64,000 nucleotides of DNA. Source: Usnea hakonensis (taxonomy: Eukaryota; Ascomycota; Lecanoromycetes; Lecanorales; Parmeliaceae). This document shows positions 54,255-64,000 of this stretch, one piece after another. The position numbers and the translations under genes were made by a program. The notes under the pieces are model-generated. The model saw only the letters and a program-made list of their open reading frames with translations, was not told the origin of the DNA and did no database searches. The DNA lies in the NCBI GenBank assembly GCA_013423325.1, contig BLJB01000039.1:422742-486741 (forward strand), given 5' to 3'. Position 1 is the first letter of the stretch. Each line of letters begins with the position of its first letter.

Positions 54255-55345
54255 TTATTCATCTGACCACTCCGGTTTCTTCTTTTCCATAAAGGCGGAC
54301 ATGCCTATGTGCAGTGATTAGTGTATATAATGCAGCAGAAACACATCCCCGGACATTGACCCACCAATTTTTTGATCCTTGCTGCCGAACAAGCCCTGGA
54401 AAACCTTCCTCTCGTAGTCTAGGCCCTCTCTCAAGCTCGCGTCTTGACTTTTGTTGACTACCTCCTTCGCTGCCCTCACAGATACTTTTGACATTCCCGT
54501 TATTTTGACTGCTGTCTCTAGTGCTCCCTGCACGCAGTCCTCTGCGCTTTTGAACACCCGGGCCGCGACACCCCATTGCCCTGCTTCTAAACCGCTAAAT
54601 GTCTTTCCAGTAAGGATTAATTCCATGGATCGACTCTTGCCAATCAATGCTGTGAGCCTCTGGCTCCCACCAGCGCCAGGGATGATCCCCAACTTGATCT
54701 CCGGTTGGCCAAACGTAGCGGAGGAGGAGCAGTAAAGTATGTCGGCCATCAAGGCAAGTTCACAGCCGCCACCGAGAGCGTGACCATTGACCGCGGCGAT
54801 GATTGGTTTACGAATGTTGGGGATCGTAGAAGACCACGAGGCAATAAAGTTGGTATTGTAGGCTTTACTAAACGAGAGATCCTTCATTTCTTTGATGTCG
54901 GCGCCAGCTGTGTCAGTAAGGCAGGTCAACGGGTGCATCTCCGGCAGCATGAAGTGGCGGAAATACTATACCAGCGAAAGCCTTCTCGCTGCCTGTGATT
55001 ACAATGGCATGGGTGCTGTCTTCTTTGTCGAACTTCTGTAATGCATCATTCAGTTCGACGAATAATGCCGTTGAGAGAGCATTGAGGGATCTTGGACGAT
55101 TAAGGGTGACTGGTAGATGACTGATACGTCAGTCCGAAGCTTGATCAACAGACATAAGTGAACCAGCATGGGCTTGGGCGACAAGGATGGGGCATACTCA
55201 GAGCCACGCCCGGCTTAGGCACTTCGATTAGTATGTTCTCATATGTCTTGATCACAGGTTGTGAATACGGCCGAACGAGGCGAGGTAAAGGCGAGTGAAG
55301 ACATCTGAAGGCAGAAAATGGCCTGACCAAAGATCTAAAAGCCAT
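54255..55345 (-). CDS. Mitochondrial enoyl-CoA hydratase (crotonase family)
   Basis: Hydrates 2-enoyl-CoA in beta-oxidation. Exons 55345-55198, 55109-54972, 54907-54365 and 54304-54255 (292 aa). Exon 1 encodes an Arg/Ser/Phe-rich mitochondrial presequence. Joins restore VALITLNRPRSLNALS and EKAFAAGADIKEM, the crotonase oxyanion-loop block. Catalytic glutamates lie in ALGGGCELALMAD and GQPEIKLGIIPGAGGSQRL. The tiny last exon gives GMSAFMEKKKPEWSDE, close to the typical ECHS1 C-terminus. All active-site residues are present. It is divergent from RER1, with 308 bp between starts. Confidence 0.92.
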
Positions 55346-55653
55346 CAAGTATTCGGGAAGTGCCTTGACGAAGTTGAAACAAATGATTTGTTGAAGTCGC
55401 TTCATCCCGATTTGGCCTAGCCAATTCGGAGTCTGTACCAAACGTAAGTCTAAAATTATTTTTACAGTCTTTTAATTCGCTGTCCTTAGCTCTTCTTGTG
55501 TGCCAAGGCGACAACCGAAACGTCGCCTGCTCTTTTCCACCTCAACAGTAACGGCTTCTCACCTCGCGCATCTGAGGCGGATAGCAAGAACATACAAAAC
55601 CCATTGAGCGAACGGCAATCCTCACCCTGGCGCCTGGCGCCAAAAAGCCAAAC
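55346..55653. promoter_or_regulatory. Divergent promoter region, enoyl-CoA hydratase / RER1
   Basis: 308 bp between divergent starts; no repeat or ORF of note. Confidence 0.4.
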
Positions 55654-56418
55654 ATGGATTCAGAGCCCAACGAGACTCCTTTCGCTGCAGTGAGCGCGCA
55701 AACTTCGAAGCTAGGAAGAGTATGGTACAGTGAAGCTCTGTAGCTCGATCTAAAGATGCTAACTGTACGTGATCGACAAGATTTACCAGTCCTATCTCGA
55801 TAAATGTACGCCCTATACCGCTTACAGATGGATTGGGACTGGTGTTCTTCTTGCCCTTTTCTTTGTCCGTATTCTCATGGCCCAAGGTTGGTACATAGGT
55901 AAGTCTCCTTAGGATTATACCGACAGGTCTATGTTCTAGCTCCCAGACTGAGCCTATTTTCTCAGTCTGCTACTCACTGGGCATCTACCTCCTTAACCTT
56001 TTCCTCGCCTTTCTACAACCCAAATTCGACCCGTCTCTCACACAAGACGAAGGCCTAGAAGACGGAGATGCTTCTCAACCAACACTACCCACAAAACAAG
56101 ACGAAGAGTTCCGCCCCTTTATACGGCGGCTCCCAGAATTCAAATTCTGGCACAGTAGTACAAGGGCGATTGCAATTGCCTTCTTCTGCACTTGGTGGGG
56201 CGTGTTCAACGTTCCTGTCTTTTGGCCCGTACTCGTGGTTTACTTCATTATTCTGTTCAGCTTGACAAGTAAGTGCTACTACCATTCCAAGGCTGTGATT
56301 GGGTAAGGCTGATACTTGACTGCCTCCAGTGCGGAGACAAATCCAGCATATGATAAAATATCGCTACGTGCCATTCACGTTTGGCAAGGCTAAATACAAC
56401 CAACGGAGTGGACATTGA
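55654..56418 (+). CDS. rer1: ER retention receptor RER1
   Basis: Golgi membrane receptor that returns ER membrane proteins in COPI vesicles. Exons 55654-55719, 55781-55898, 55966-56268 and 56330-56418 (191 aa). The assembled protein has the family layout: YQSYLDKCTPYTAYRW, four hydrophobic segments (GTGVLLALFFVRILMAQGW; CYSLGIYLLNLFLAFLQP; AIAIAFFCTWWGVFNVPVFW; VLVVYFIILFSLT), the acidic loop with EFRPFIRRLPEFKFW, and the end MRRQIQHMIKYRYVPFTFGK. The chosen stop is TGA 56416. The same frame then stays open for 57 more codons. Confidence 0.93.
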
Positions 56419-57114
56419 CTCACTTCTGCGCGATTGACAAGGGTGATACTTTTCTACCATGTATTCTATTTCGAAGGCGAAGGTCAGATCGTCGCCGGGA
56501 CGGTAGGGTTGATGGAATTCCTACAGATTGAGAGAGCAGTGGGTAGCAAGCAGAACTGTATCTACGCGCCCAAGCCTACTCCGAAGCTTTGAAGTGTTGA
56601 GACAGAGTGCAATCTAATGCTGAATTTATGCTGTCCATGTCGACACCACGAAGTTCATGCTAGTCCTCCGCAATCGAGAACTTAATGGAACCCTTTTGCG
56701 GGGCAAGAATCTCTGGCTGATCGTTTTAGTTGTGATTACGGAGGCAAGTAACAGGCACGTACGACTGGAGTCACAAGTCGCTTCGGTGAGGTAGAATATT
56801 ACTCGCATTCCTGACAATCGCTAATTAAGGTTTCAACTGGCTTTCGGAGTACTCCTTTTGCGGGGAGGAGGGGTTAGGGGTGTAAAGGGTGGTTTAGTTG
56901 GATATGTTGACAAATTTGACGCCACTAGTTCGACGACGCAGTTCCTGCGTCCATCCACTGTTTCTGGTGTCCGTTCGAGTTCAATTGCCAAGCACCGGCC
57001 AGGCTAACAGATACGAAAAGACGGAGTCGATACAGGAAATCTCATTACCACGGCTGAACCGTCGCCTTCCTTAGCAACGCCCGCTCTCAAGCACATTGGA
57101 CGCCAGACTCAGAT
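56419..57114. other. Spacer, RER1 3' flank and catalase 3' flank
   Basis: 696 bp downstream of both RER1 and the catalase. The first 171 bases keep the RER1 frame open after its stop. The remainder has no supported ORF. Confidence 0.45.
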
Positions 57115-58875
57115 CTACAATCTTGCTTGGGCATTACCCGCAGCTTGGCTTCGCGGATGCGGTGATAATGGCTCTGTGGCCTCTTCGATCCTTGTGCCAA
57201 GATCTTTGTTGATTTTCGAGAACATCTCATAAGTCCTTTGCCTGACTGCTGGCTTCGCGGCACTTAGATGCCCAGCAACGTTGCCAACAAAGTTGTCTTG
57301 CTGGCCCTCTTGTTTCCCAAGTACCTCCCAAAGCATCGCTGGTTGCACAAAGTCCTCTTCGGTGACTGGAAGCTGTTGAGCTACTGCGGCACCCGCCCAT
57401 TTCTCATGCTCTTGGCTAGGCTTCACTGGTTTGTACGTCATGTTTCGGTAGGTGGAAGGGTAATTGGGGTTAGCGCCGTAGTTGCCGTTGACTGCCATTA
57501 TGCCGTCACGCTGATAGGGATTGAAGGCACGGAGAGGCTGATTAACGGGAATTTGCTGGTAGTTGACTCCAAGGCGATGGCGGTGGGTGTCTGGATATGA
57601 GAAGAGACGCGATTGTAAAACGGGGTCTGCGGAGGGTTCGACGCCGGGGACCATATGGCTTGGGGAGAATGCCACCTGCTCGATTTCCGCAAAGTAGTTC
57701 TCTGGATTCCTATTGAGGGTGAATTTTCCAAAGGGCCTCAGTGGAACATCTTTCTGCGGCCAGACCTTCGTCAAATCGAAAATATTCCAACGGAAACCCT
57801 CCGCTTGTTCAGGACTGAGGACCTGGAGATAACAGGTCCAGCTTGGATAATCGCCGTCTTGAATGGAGTTGAAGAGATCTTGAGTATGCCAGTCTGGGTT
57901 TTCCGCAGCCATATTAACTGCTTCAGCATTGCTAAAAGTTTTGCTGCCGAGGTCGGTCTTGCAATGAATTTGTACATAATTGAAATTGCCGTCAGGCTTA
58001 GTTAGTTTGTACGTGTGACCCGAATAACCGTTCATGTGGCGGTATGAGTATGGAGTACCACGATCGGAGAATAGATGCATGACCTGGTGAGCGGACTCTT
58101 GGTGAGTTGAGAGGTAGTCCCAGAACCTGGGTAGGGTGAGTAAATGGACAGACTCGTTGGAATACTTCCACCTACATTGTCGCATCTTTCAGATTGGTCT
58201 GTGGATTTCGCTTTTGGGTATGAATGAAAATGGGAAATTTTGAAGGGTCACGCAGGAAGAAAATGGGTGTGTTGTTGAATACCCAGTCCCAGTTACCCTC
58301 CTCGGTATAGAACTTGATTGAAAAGCCCCGGGGATCTCTTGCCGAATCGGGTGACCCCTTCTCTCCTCCCACGGTGGAAAAACGAGCGACGCATTTGGTC
58401 TTCTTTCCAACATCATTGAGCATATCCAATGAAGTCTGGAGGATATCAGCGTAGAAGTGTGCGAAGGACGTTCCTCGCACAAGCTTACTAAATCGCTGAT
58501 ATCGTTTGTTACTTCGAATTCCCCATATGCGCCCGCGCCCTTTGCATGAACCACACGCTCTGGTATACGTTCACGGTCGAAGTGGGCCAGCAGATCAATC
58601 AAGTGAAAATCTTGCAGCAAAAGAGGACCGTTTTGTCCAACTCTTTGGGAGCTCTCGGGATCTGCGTGATTTTGACAGACAGTCAGCATTGCATCTTGAG
58701 GCCAGTAGAGCATTGCGTCCTCGACAAGGGTCCAACAGAGATGACGTTGGCGGGAAAAATTGCAAAATTCAGGTCTAGGAAAGTACGAACCGTTGACAGG
58801 GCAGCCATTGGACGTAGTGTAGACGGGTTTCTGGTTATATCGCAGAGTGCCAGCAGGGTCATCGGCGACAGCCAT
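57115..58875 (-). CDS. Monofunctional small-subunit catalase, peroxisomal (PTS1-like ARL end)
   Basis: Heme catalase that destroys H2O2. Exons 58875-58791, 58661-58489, 58435-58176 and 58126-57115 (509 aa). Joins restore NDPESSQRVGQNGPLLLQDF, SDLTSLDMLNDVGKKTKC and DATMFWDYLSTHQESAHQV. Catalytic His67 is in ERVVHAKGAGAYGEF, the conserved Asn in NNTPIFFLRDP, RFSTVGGEKGSPDSARDPRGF is complete, and the proximal heme tyrosine lies in RLFSYPDTHRHRLG. The C-terminus, NAQARL, ends in ARL, a permitted PTS1, so a peroxisomal address is likely. The first intron uses donor GTTCGT, as in the USP gene. Size fits the small-subunit class; the large-subunit flavodoxin-like tail is absent. Confidence 0.93.
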
Positions 58876-60234
58876 AGTGGTTATTGCTAGAAGAAGTGGT
58901 GGTCAAGGTTAGGTAGACACAAGTGAAAGAAGTGGTAGTCATGCTAGGTTCATGCCTGAGGTACCTAGGTACTTTTACCTAGTTTAACTTATATGGTTAG
59001 TCGGCTTCGACCGAGTCACGGATTGCCGATTTAGCGTGGAGGGGCTAAGGTAAATGCAATACCTTACCTTTAAAGTAAGGTACTGATGCATACGGAGTAC
59101 TCGTACCTCTGTAAGGTACCATACTTTGATCAGATGTTCTCATTACTTCTTGCGTTCATTGATGCTCTTCAGCGATCTCGGAATCGGACCTACCTTTCCT
59201 AAGACAACTACATGTACGTAATCAATGCAAGTATGTATAGGGCGAGCTTTTTCCTTATCATCATGATAGTCTTCTGAGTTGGGATATACTAGACGGAGCA
59301 AGGTCGCTCAGGCAAGACCGGCCAAGCAGAACGTAAAGTATAGCGCACAATAATCAAATTTGGATATAATGTTTGCTGCTCTAAGAGTACATCTGTGCTT
59401 GTCAAACATATAGTGAATACTGGGCCTACCTCATCCTACTCCATCCTCGGCCGTTCTTTGGTAGAGGGCGAAGACATTGGTCGCTAATCTCACTATGACG
59501 ACTCGAGTGGACCATAATGAGCTGCGTGCAGAGCTCTAGCTACGCAGTACCGGAGATAGAACGGGATCCAGTGTCCTCGTATCTTCTTGCTATTCCCAGG
59601 CAAATCAACCAAACAACGTAAGGGTCACCACGTTCTTCCTATGTACTCTACTTCATGCCCCCCTGTGGACGAATGAGCTGTGAAGCATTTTTGACCACGC
59701 AAAAGTATATGAATGCCGAAGTGGACGACCGTGTTCACCGAAAGTGTTCCGCAAATCTCATCTCTGTCACCTAGCTGGACCAATTGAGAAAAATTCTCGC
59801 CGCTGATCCAAAAGCAAATGGACGATGTATATAGTGATACTGTCATGAAAGATCATCTGCTGAAGATTAAGTAAGAACCAGTCATGTTTCGATCGTGTGA
59901 AAAATGAGCTAGACACATAGATATAATAATACTTCATCCTGATAAATACAAAGACTGCAACGGCAAGAATCACTTTCGACGCCGTAAAGCCCTTGGTTGA
60001 GCCTAGTTCGAAGACACTATAGCTTCCGAACCGACTTATGCTGATACTACTTTCTATCGAGGTACTTAGGTAAACGAGGCCTCGTAGTGTCTATCGTGCT
60101 TTGAGGCCGATCCATGAAACCAACACCCTCGGAGACCTTGCTCCCGGATTGCAAGAGATAGTTACAGTGATATACAAGTATCATCGACAGATGCTAGCAC
60201 GTTTGTACACCACATTTGAGCCCATCATGAGCAA
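58876..60234. other. 1.36 kb spacer with AGTAC/GGTACC repeats
   Basis: Includes the catalase promoter. From about 58960 to 59125 there is a dense set of related words: GGTACCTAGGTAC, CCTTACCTTTAAAGTAAGGTAC, GGAGTACTCGTACC, GGTACCATAC. No supported coding exon. Confidence 0.5.
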
Positions 60235-61920
60235 TCAAAAGCGCGGTATTCGACCCGCCATCACCACGTCATTCCCCAACGGTTGCCATCTGACTTCTTC
60301 GAACCTCACGGCCGGCTGGGGCCTTCCCGTTGGATCGTGCCGTGGCGCAGGACTGACCCCCACGCCTCCCCGTCCAAGGTACGTCGGAGCGATCGTAGCG
60401 ATGATTGAGGTTACAAAACTCGAATTCTCCGGCTGGAGAAGGTCATTGATAACCATGCTTCCTCCTTCGATCATCACGCTCTTGATGCCCTCAGCTGCCA
60501 GTGCCTTGAGTATGGCCTCCCATCTTAATCTCCATTTCTTGTCGAATTCAGTAAGCCCTAAGTACTTGCCACCATAGTATTTGAGCATTTCCAGTCGCAT
60601 TGGGTCTATCGCAAATCCAGGCGCCATAATGACCCAAGGTCCTCTCCCCTTGCCGCTTTGGACAGCTTGCAGCACCTTCGACTGCGGCGTTATCATCCAT
60701 CTTGCTCCAGGATCAATGATCACTGGTCGAGGTTGTCCTTCCCATCCAAGCCCACCGAATCCACCGACGCCCTCCAGCCTGCAATTCAGAGCCGGATCGT
60801 CAACAGTAGCTGTGCCGACCCCAATCAGAATGGCGTCGTGTTTTGAACGGAGATAATGCGTCATGGCCTTGGACTCCGGACCGGAGATTAAAGTCTGCAT
60901 CCCGGGAGCAAGAGCCAAGGAAGAATCCATAGATGTAGCGTAGGTCAGAGTAACGTGAGGAAGGCCACTTGCGGTGATCACTGGCTCCTGTGGTGGGAGG
61001 TACGGCTCGAGAAACGCTCGAGATGAATTCGGGAATCGAAGCGTGCCAGGTGGCAAAGAAGTAATGTCGTTGAGGGCAGGGTCAACCATCTGTAAGTTCC
61101 CATTCATTTGGCCAGTGGAGCTCACGCCATCGTGTCGAACGATGCCATTGCCATGGTCGTACTTATAGCCTTCATGCACGCGGAGCTCTTCTCTGTGTAC
61201 TTGCCGCCAATGCTGCGATGCGTTGCGGACGTCGTTCCGGTTCAAATACCGCCCACCCGCTGCGTTAAGCTTCTCCGTATCCTCGTTCATCACCGTGAAT
61301 ACAGAGGCCGGCATATAACCTTTCATTACTTCTGACTTGGAAACCTCCATCAAAACGCTCGTCCTTTTGATCTTGTCGATGTGATCGAGGTCGTGCGTGT
61401 GCTGAGTCTCATCGCCAACTTTAAGAATAGTGTAACCAGAATAGCCTCCTTCGTATCTTATGGTCTTGAGCCGCATTTGGCACGTCCCACCTTCTCTTAT
61501 TTGCTTTTTGCGCGTGGGCTGACCCTCTCGCCTTGGCGTGTCTCCGGGTTTTGGGGTGTAAGTTGGCCTCTGCAGTCGGCATGCGTAGTAGTCTGTAAAG
61601 ACTCTCCCACTCTTGTCCGTACCAGCCTTGTGTTGTCTGACCCAGACGTTATCAACATACGGCCAATAGCGCTCGAACTCATCAATCTGGAGCTCGATTT
61701 TGTCTTTTACTTCAAACAGGCGCTGCCGCATTAAGGCAAGATCGCGTGGTGGATGGAGCAGATCGGTAAGCGATCTTGTTGGCAAGGATATCTGGTCTTC
61801 ATCTTCTGCAATTGTATTCTTGTTCGGAGGGGTTGGTTGATTGAATAAGATAGGGTCCAGCTGTTGCCCACTATTTGAACTGACATCATGGCGAGGGGAG
61901 TCATCATCGGCCATCATCAT
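60235..61920 (-). CDS. rib7: Fusion: WRKY-GCM1/FAR1-like zinc-finger domain + RIB7 riboflavin reductase
   Basis: One uninterrupted frame of 561 aa. Residues about 300-561 are RIB7, the NADPH-dependent reductase of riboflavin synthesis acting on the ribosylaminopyrimidinone 5'-phosphate: RAFLEPYLPP, LTYATSMDSSLALAPG, SGPESKAMTHYLRSKHDAIL, GVGTATVDDPALNCRL, IEGGSMVINDLL (485) and APTYLGRGGVGVS (511). Residues about 60-255 are a separate charged domain with C114, C147, H174 and H176 in C-x32-C-x26-HxH spacing, as in WRKY-GCM1/FAR1/FLYWCH folds of transposase origin, followed by a helical part. An ATG at M272 (61107) could start a stand-alone 290-aa RIB7. I cannot tell whether one or two products are made. 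Confidence 0.85.
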   Translation of the reverse strand: MMMADDDSPRHDVSSNSGQQLDPILFNQPTPPNKNTIAEDEDQISLPTRSLTDLLHPPRDLALMRQRLFEVKDKIELQIDEFERYWPYVDNVWVRQHKAGTDKSGRVFTDYYACRLQRPTYTPKPGDTPRREGQPTRKKQIREGGTCQMRLKTIRYEGGYSGYTILKVGDETQHTHDLDHIDKIKRTSVLMEVSKSEVMKGYMPASVFTVMNEDTEKLNAAGGRYLNRNDVRNASQHWRQVHREELRVHEGYKYDHGNGIVRHDGVSSTGQMNGNLQMVDPALNDITSLPPGTLRFPNSSRAFLEPYLPPQEPVITASGLPHVTLTYATSMDSSLALAPGMQTLISGPESKAMTHYLRSKHDAILIGVGTATVDDPALNCRLEGVGGFGGLGWEGQPRPVIIDPGARWMITPQSKVLQAVQSGKGRGPWVIMAPGFAIDPMRLEMLKYYGGKYLGLTEFDKKWRLRWEAILKALAAEGIKSVMIEGGSMVINDLLQPENSSFVTSIIATIAPTYLGRGGVGVSPAPRHDPTGRPQPAVRFEEVRWQPLGNDVVMAGRIPRF

Positions 61921-62488
61921 CCCAGTATGATACTGTCAGGTTGCAAGGTCTCTGTGAATGATCGTGTATAGCAGTATTCTGCAACCGTAGACCACGCTGG
62001 TGACCCGGGAGGGGCAAGATTGTACTCGCTAGATATTGACAGCTAGGGTGCTCAGAAGACCAGACCCTATAATCTGCCATATTAGGCACTTTCATTGGAT
62101 TGACACAGTTTCAAGAGCAGCGACTTACAGTGAAAAAGAAAGTAATGCATGTTGTTGAGGATGGGTGAAATGAGGCAGCTTAGGATTTAGCGAGTCTGCG
62201 GTCTACAAGGCTCGTGTTCACTTCCAAGCGAATTACAGTATATCATGAAGAAAGTAGGCTATATAACATAAATCTTTTGGTGCTGCTTGAACTGATGCGC
62301 CCAATATTTCTGGGAAGAGTCTGGTTATAAGTCTTGGTAAGTTATCCACCAATTCAATCAAATCGCTTTCTGGGTATCCACTGACAAAGAAAGCGACCTG
62401 CTGTGCTCGCTGAAAAAAAAAGGCCATAAGGAAACCAGCGCCTCATGACCACTACCCCGATTGCACATCCAAAGACCTTCCAGTCAAG
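61921..62488. other. Spacer upstream of the RIB7 fusion gene
   Basis: 568 bp with the RIB7-fusion promoter and the PAF1 3' end. A forward-reading A-run (62411-62421) and short ORFs only; nothing supported. Confidence 0.4.
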
Positions 62489-63912
62489 TCAGGGATCTCC
62501 ATCTAAGCCACCCTCATCATCCGGTTCCACATGCTCGCGATGTGTTGCTCGCTTAGCCCTCTCACCGTCATCTGGCTCTCTCACAGTCAAACGTATCCCG
62601 TCGAATTTCTGACCTTCGTCTTCATTTACCTGACTTGCCAATCCAAGATGGACCAGATTTTTATTGCGACGGGGCTTTAGCTGAATCTTACTAAGGACAG
62701 GATAATAGTAGGCTCCCTTATCAAGTGGGTTAATGGTGTTGTCATGTGCTGCAAATTCTTCCGTCTTTTCCATTTGCCGATCGAGTTTTGGGTCATGGAG
62801 GGCCAATGCAACTTCGCGATATTGCTGATCCCCCCGAGTGGATCCACGTCCAGGCTCGTAAGTTCGGAGGAAATCAAATTTAAACACGCCGGACCCATCA
62901 GGAGCCTTATCAGTGTACAGTGCCGGATCATCGCATGCCGCATCGTTGACATCTAGCTTTTTTAGGATGTTCTTAGTTGCAGCTTCGTTCGCAGGCAAGA
63001 AAAACTCGTAGTTGTAAGTATCTGGTGCTAGCTCCCTCGGATACAGTATCCCAACATCCATACGGGTATCGCGAGCTTCGGTTACTGGAGTGGGATTCCC
63101 AGCAAACTTTGTTATCATGTAGGCACCTGAATCTGTGACAGCGTCAGGGTCAGGTTTGAGGGGGTAAACATCAAGAAGCTTGACATCTGGCTTCGAAGGG
63201 TGCTTTGGACGCTTCCACGCATCTATTTCTACAGCTATTGGCGTAGCGCCACGAATGCTGGTCGTAGTGTCAGGACCAGTATATGCGTCTTCAGGATTAG
63301 CAATATCGAAACCTTTGACGGTAGAACGTAGAATGTTCACAGGATCTTCTTTGGAGGCGTCTATGGGCTTTCGAGATCTCGAGGCAGCAAGAGGCTTGCC
63401 AGTATTCTTGACGGCATTAGCATTGGCTTCAGCTCGTGCTTTTGCATCAGATGAGATATATTCAGTTCGACGCAAGAAGCTGTAGCCAGCAGGGTTCAAC
63501 GCAGGTTTTCCGAGCTCTGCCAAGGGACGCAATAAGTTCTTGTCCCTCGCGTGAACAGGAGGTGTCGCTAGAGGAGCTTGTATAGCTATCTCATACAAGT
63601 CAGTCTTGATTTGAAAACAGAGGTGCCCTTAAAATGTTCAGGCTTACAGCTTTCATCGCCATCGAATATACCCGGCATCCCCACAAGATCAATTGGCATA
63701 CCAAGCTCTGCATCTGCCTCGACATTCAAAGGTTGCTGTCTTGCCAGTCGTGACGAAAAGGCGGCTGAAGTGTAGTACTTGAGGCCTTCGGCAGGAATGT
63801 TCAAGAGCTTTGGGGCTCCTGGAGGCGGAGGAAGAGCGTTCTCATAACGAATGCGCGCGATGTAGTCCTGATGGTAGCCTCGCTCAGAGGGTCGTGCCTG
63901 AGGAGTTGCCAT
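62489..63912 (-). CDS. paf1: RNA polymerase II-associated factor PAF1 (Paf1 complex)
   Basis: Core subunit of the Paf1 complex, which travels with RNA polymerase II and supports H2B ubiquitination and elongation. Exons 63912-63648 and 63585-62489 (453 aa), join DESSIQAPLATPPVH. N-terminal blocks YIARIRYENALPPPPGAPKLL and MPIDLVGMPGIFDGDE are diagnostic, as are LRPLAELGKPALN and AGYSFLRRTEYISS (the binding region for other complex members). Mid-domain YNYEFFLPANEA and FDFLRTYEPG are conserved. The C-terminus is acidic and charged (GERAKRATHREHVEPDDEGG). Start ATG fits the family. The last 88 bases of the window are its upstream region. Confidence 0.93.
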
Positions 63913-64000
63913 TTCGCTTTCGATCTTCCTACATGAATCGGATGCTTTTAAACCTCAGCCAATGCTAAAAAAATTACCATTAGCGTGTAATACGGGTGGC

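Noticed and set aside
56626..56817. 63-codon reverse ORF downstream of RER1
   Set aside because: Short, begins and ends without splice or family support, and lies in a shared 3' flank.

Overview
The window is nuclear DNA of a filamentous ascomycete (Pezizomycotina, most like Leotiomycetes/Helotiales by gene content; this placement is inference). Reasons: most genes carry short introns of about 45-70 nt with GTAAGT-like donors and CTAAC-like branch points. Both strands are densely coding. The gene set is typical of moulds: a TORC2 Rictor homologue, uricase, an ankyrin protein with a fungal STAND-type N-terminal domain, the autophagy lipase ATG15, an Rds1-like ferritin-fold protein and two P450s. 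I saw no CRISPR array, rRNA or tRNA gene. I closed splice junctions by eye; exon lengths sum to whole codons in every multi-exon model given, except where stated.

Layout. 1-26.6 kb is mainly conserved housekeeping: the 5' part of TORC2 Rictor/Ste16 (runs off the left edge), uricase, mitoribosomal uL13m, the copper chaperone CCS1, the Golgi pH regulator GPHR/GPR89, a Helo-like/ankyrin protein, a universal-stress-protein gene with one unusually long intron, an acidic fungal protein of unknown function, a 2.4 kb gene-free stretch, the complex I assembly methyltransferase MidA/NDUFAF7, a CDK11-type kinase, a VPS9-domain Rab GEF and ATG15. 27-31.5 kb holds three small genes: an LEA-like protein, an SDR oxidoreductase and a Lys/Ala/Pro-rich protein.

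31.5-59 kb is looser, with repeat-bearing spacers of 1.5-3 kb. Its genes lean strongly to acyl-lipid chemistry and efflux: P450, ELO elongase, THEM6-like thioesterase-fold protein, DHA14 MFS pump, Rds1-like protein, CYP52-like P450, LPAAT-family acyltransferase, mitochondrial enoyl-CoA hydratase, RER1 and a peroxisomal catalase. The right end holds RIB7 fused in one open frame to a C-C-H-x-H zinc-finger-like domain, and PAF1 of the RNA polymerase II Paf1 complex.

How genes relate. Several close pairs are divergent (uL13m/CCS1, MidA/CDK11 133 bp apart, VPS9/ATG15, enoyl-CoA hydratase/RER1). Uricase makes H2O2 and the catalase, which ends in a PTS1-like ARL, removes it; whether this uricase keeps a peroxisomal signal is unclear. 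Main items for a second look: the RIB7 fusion, a 12-bp hairpin over a 3' splice site, a 138-bp TA-flanked MITE with a diverged relative, a 57-codon open frame after the RER1 stop, the uricase C-terminus and a dispersed family of AGTAC-rich palindromes.
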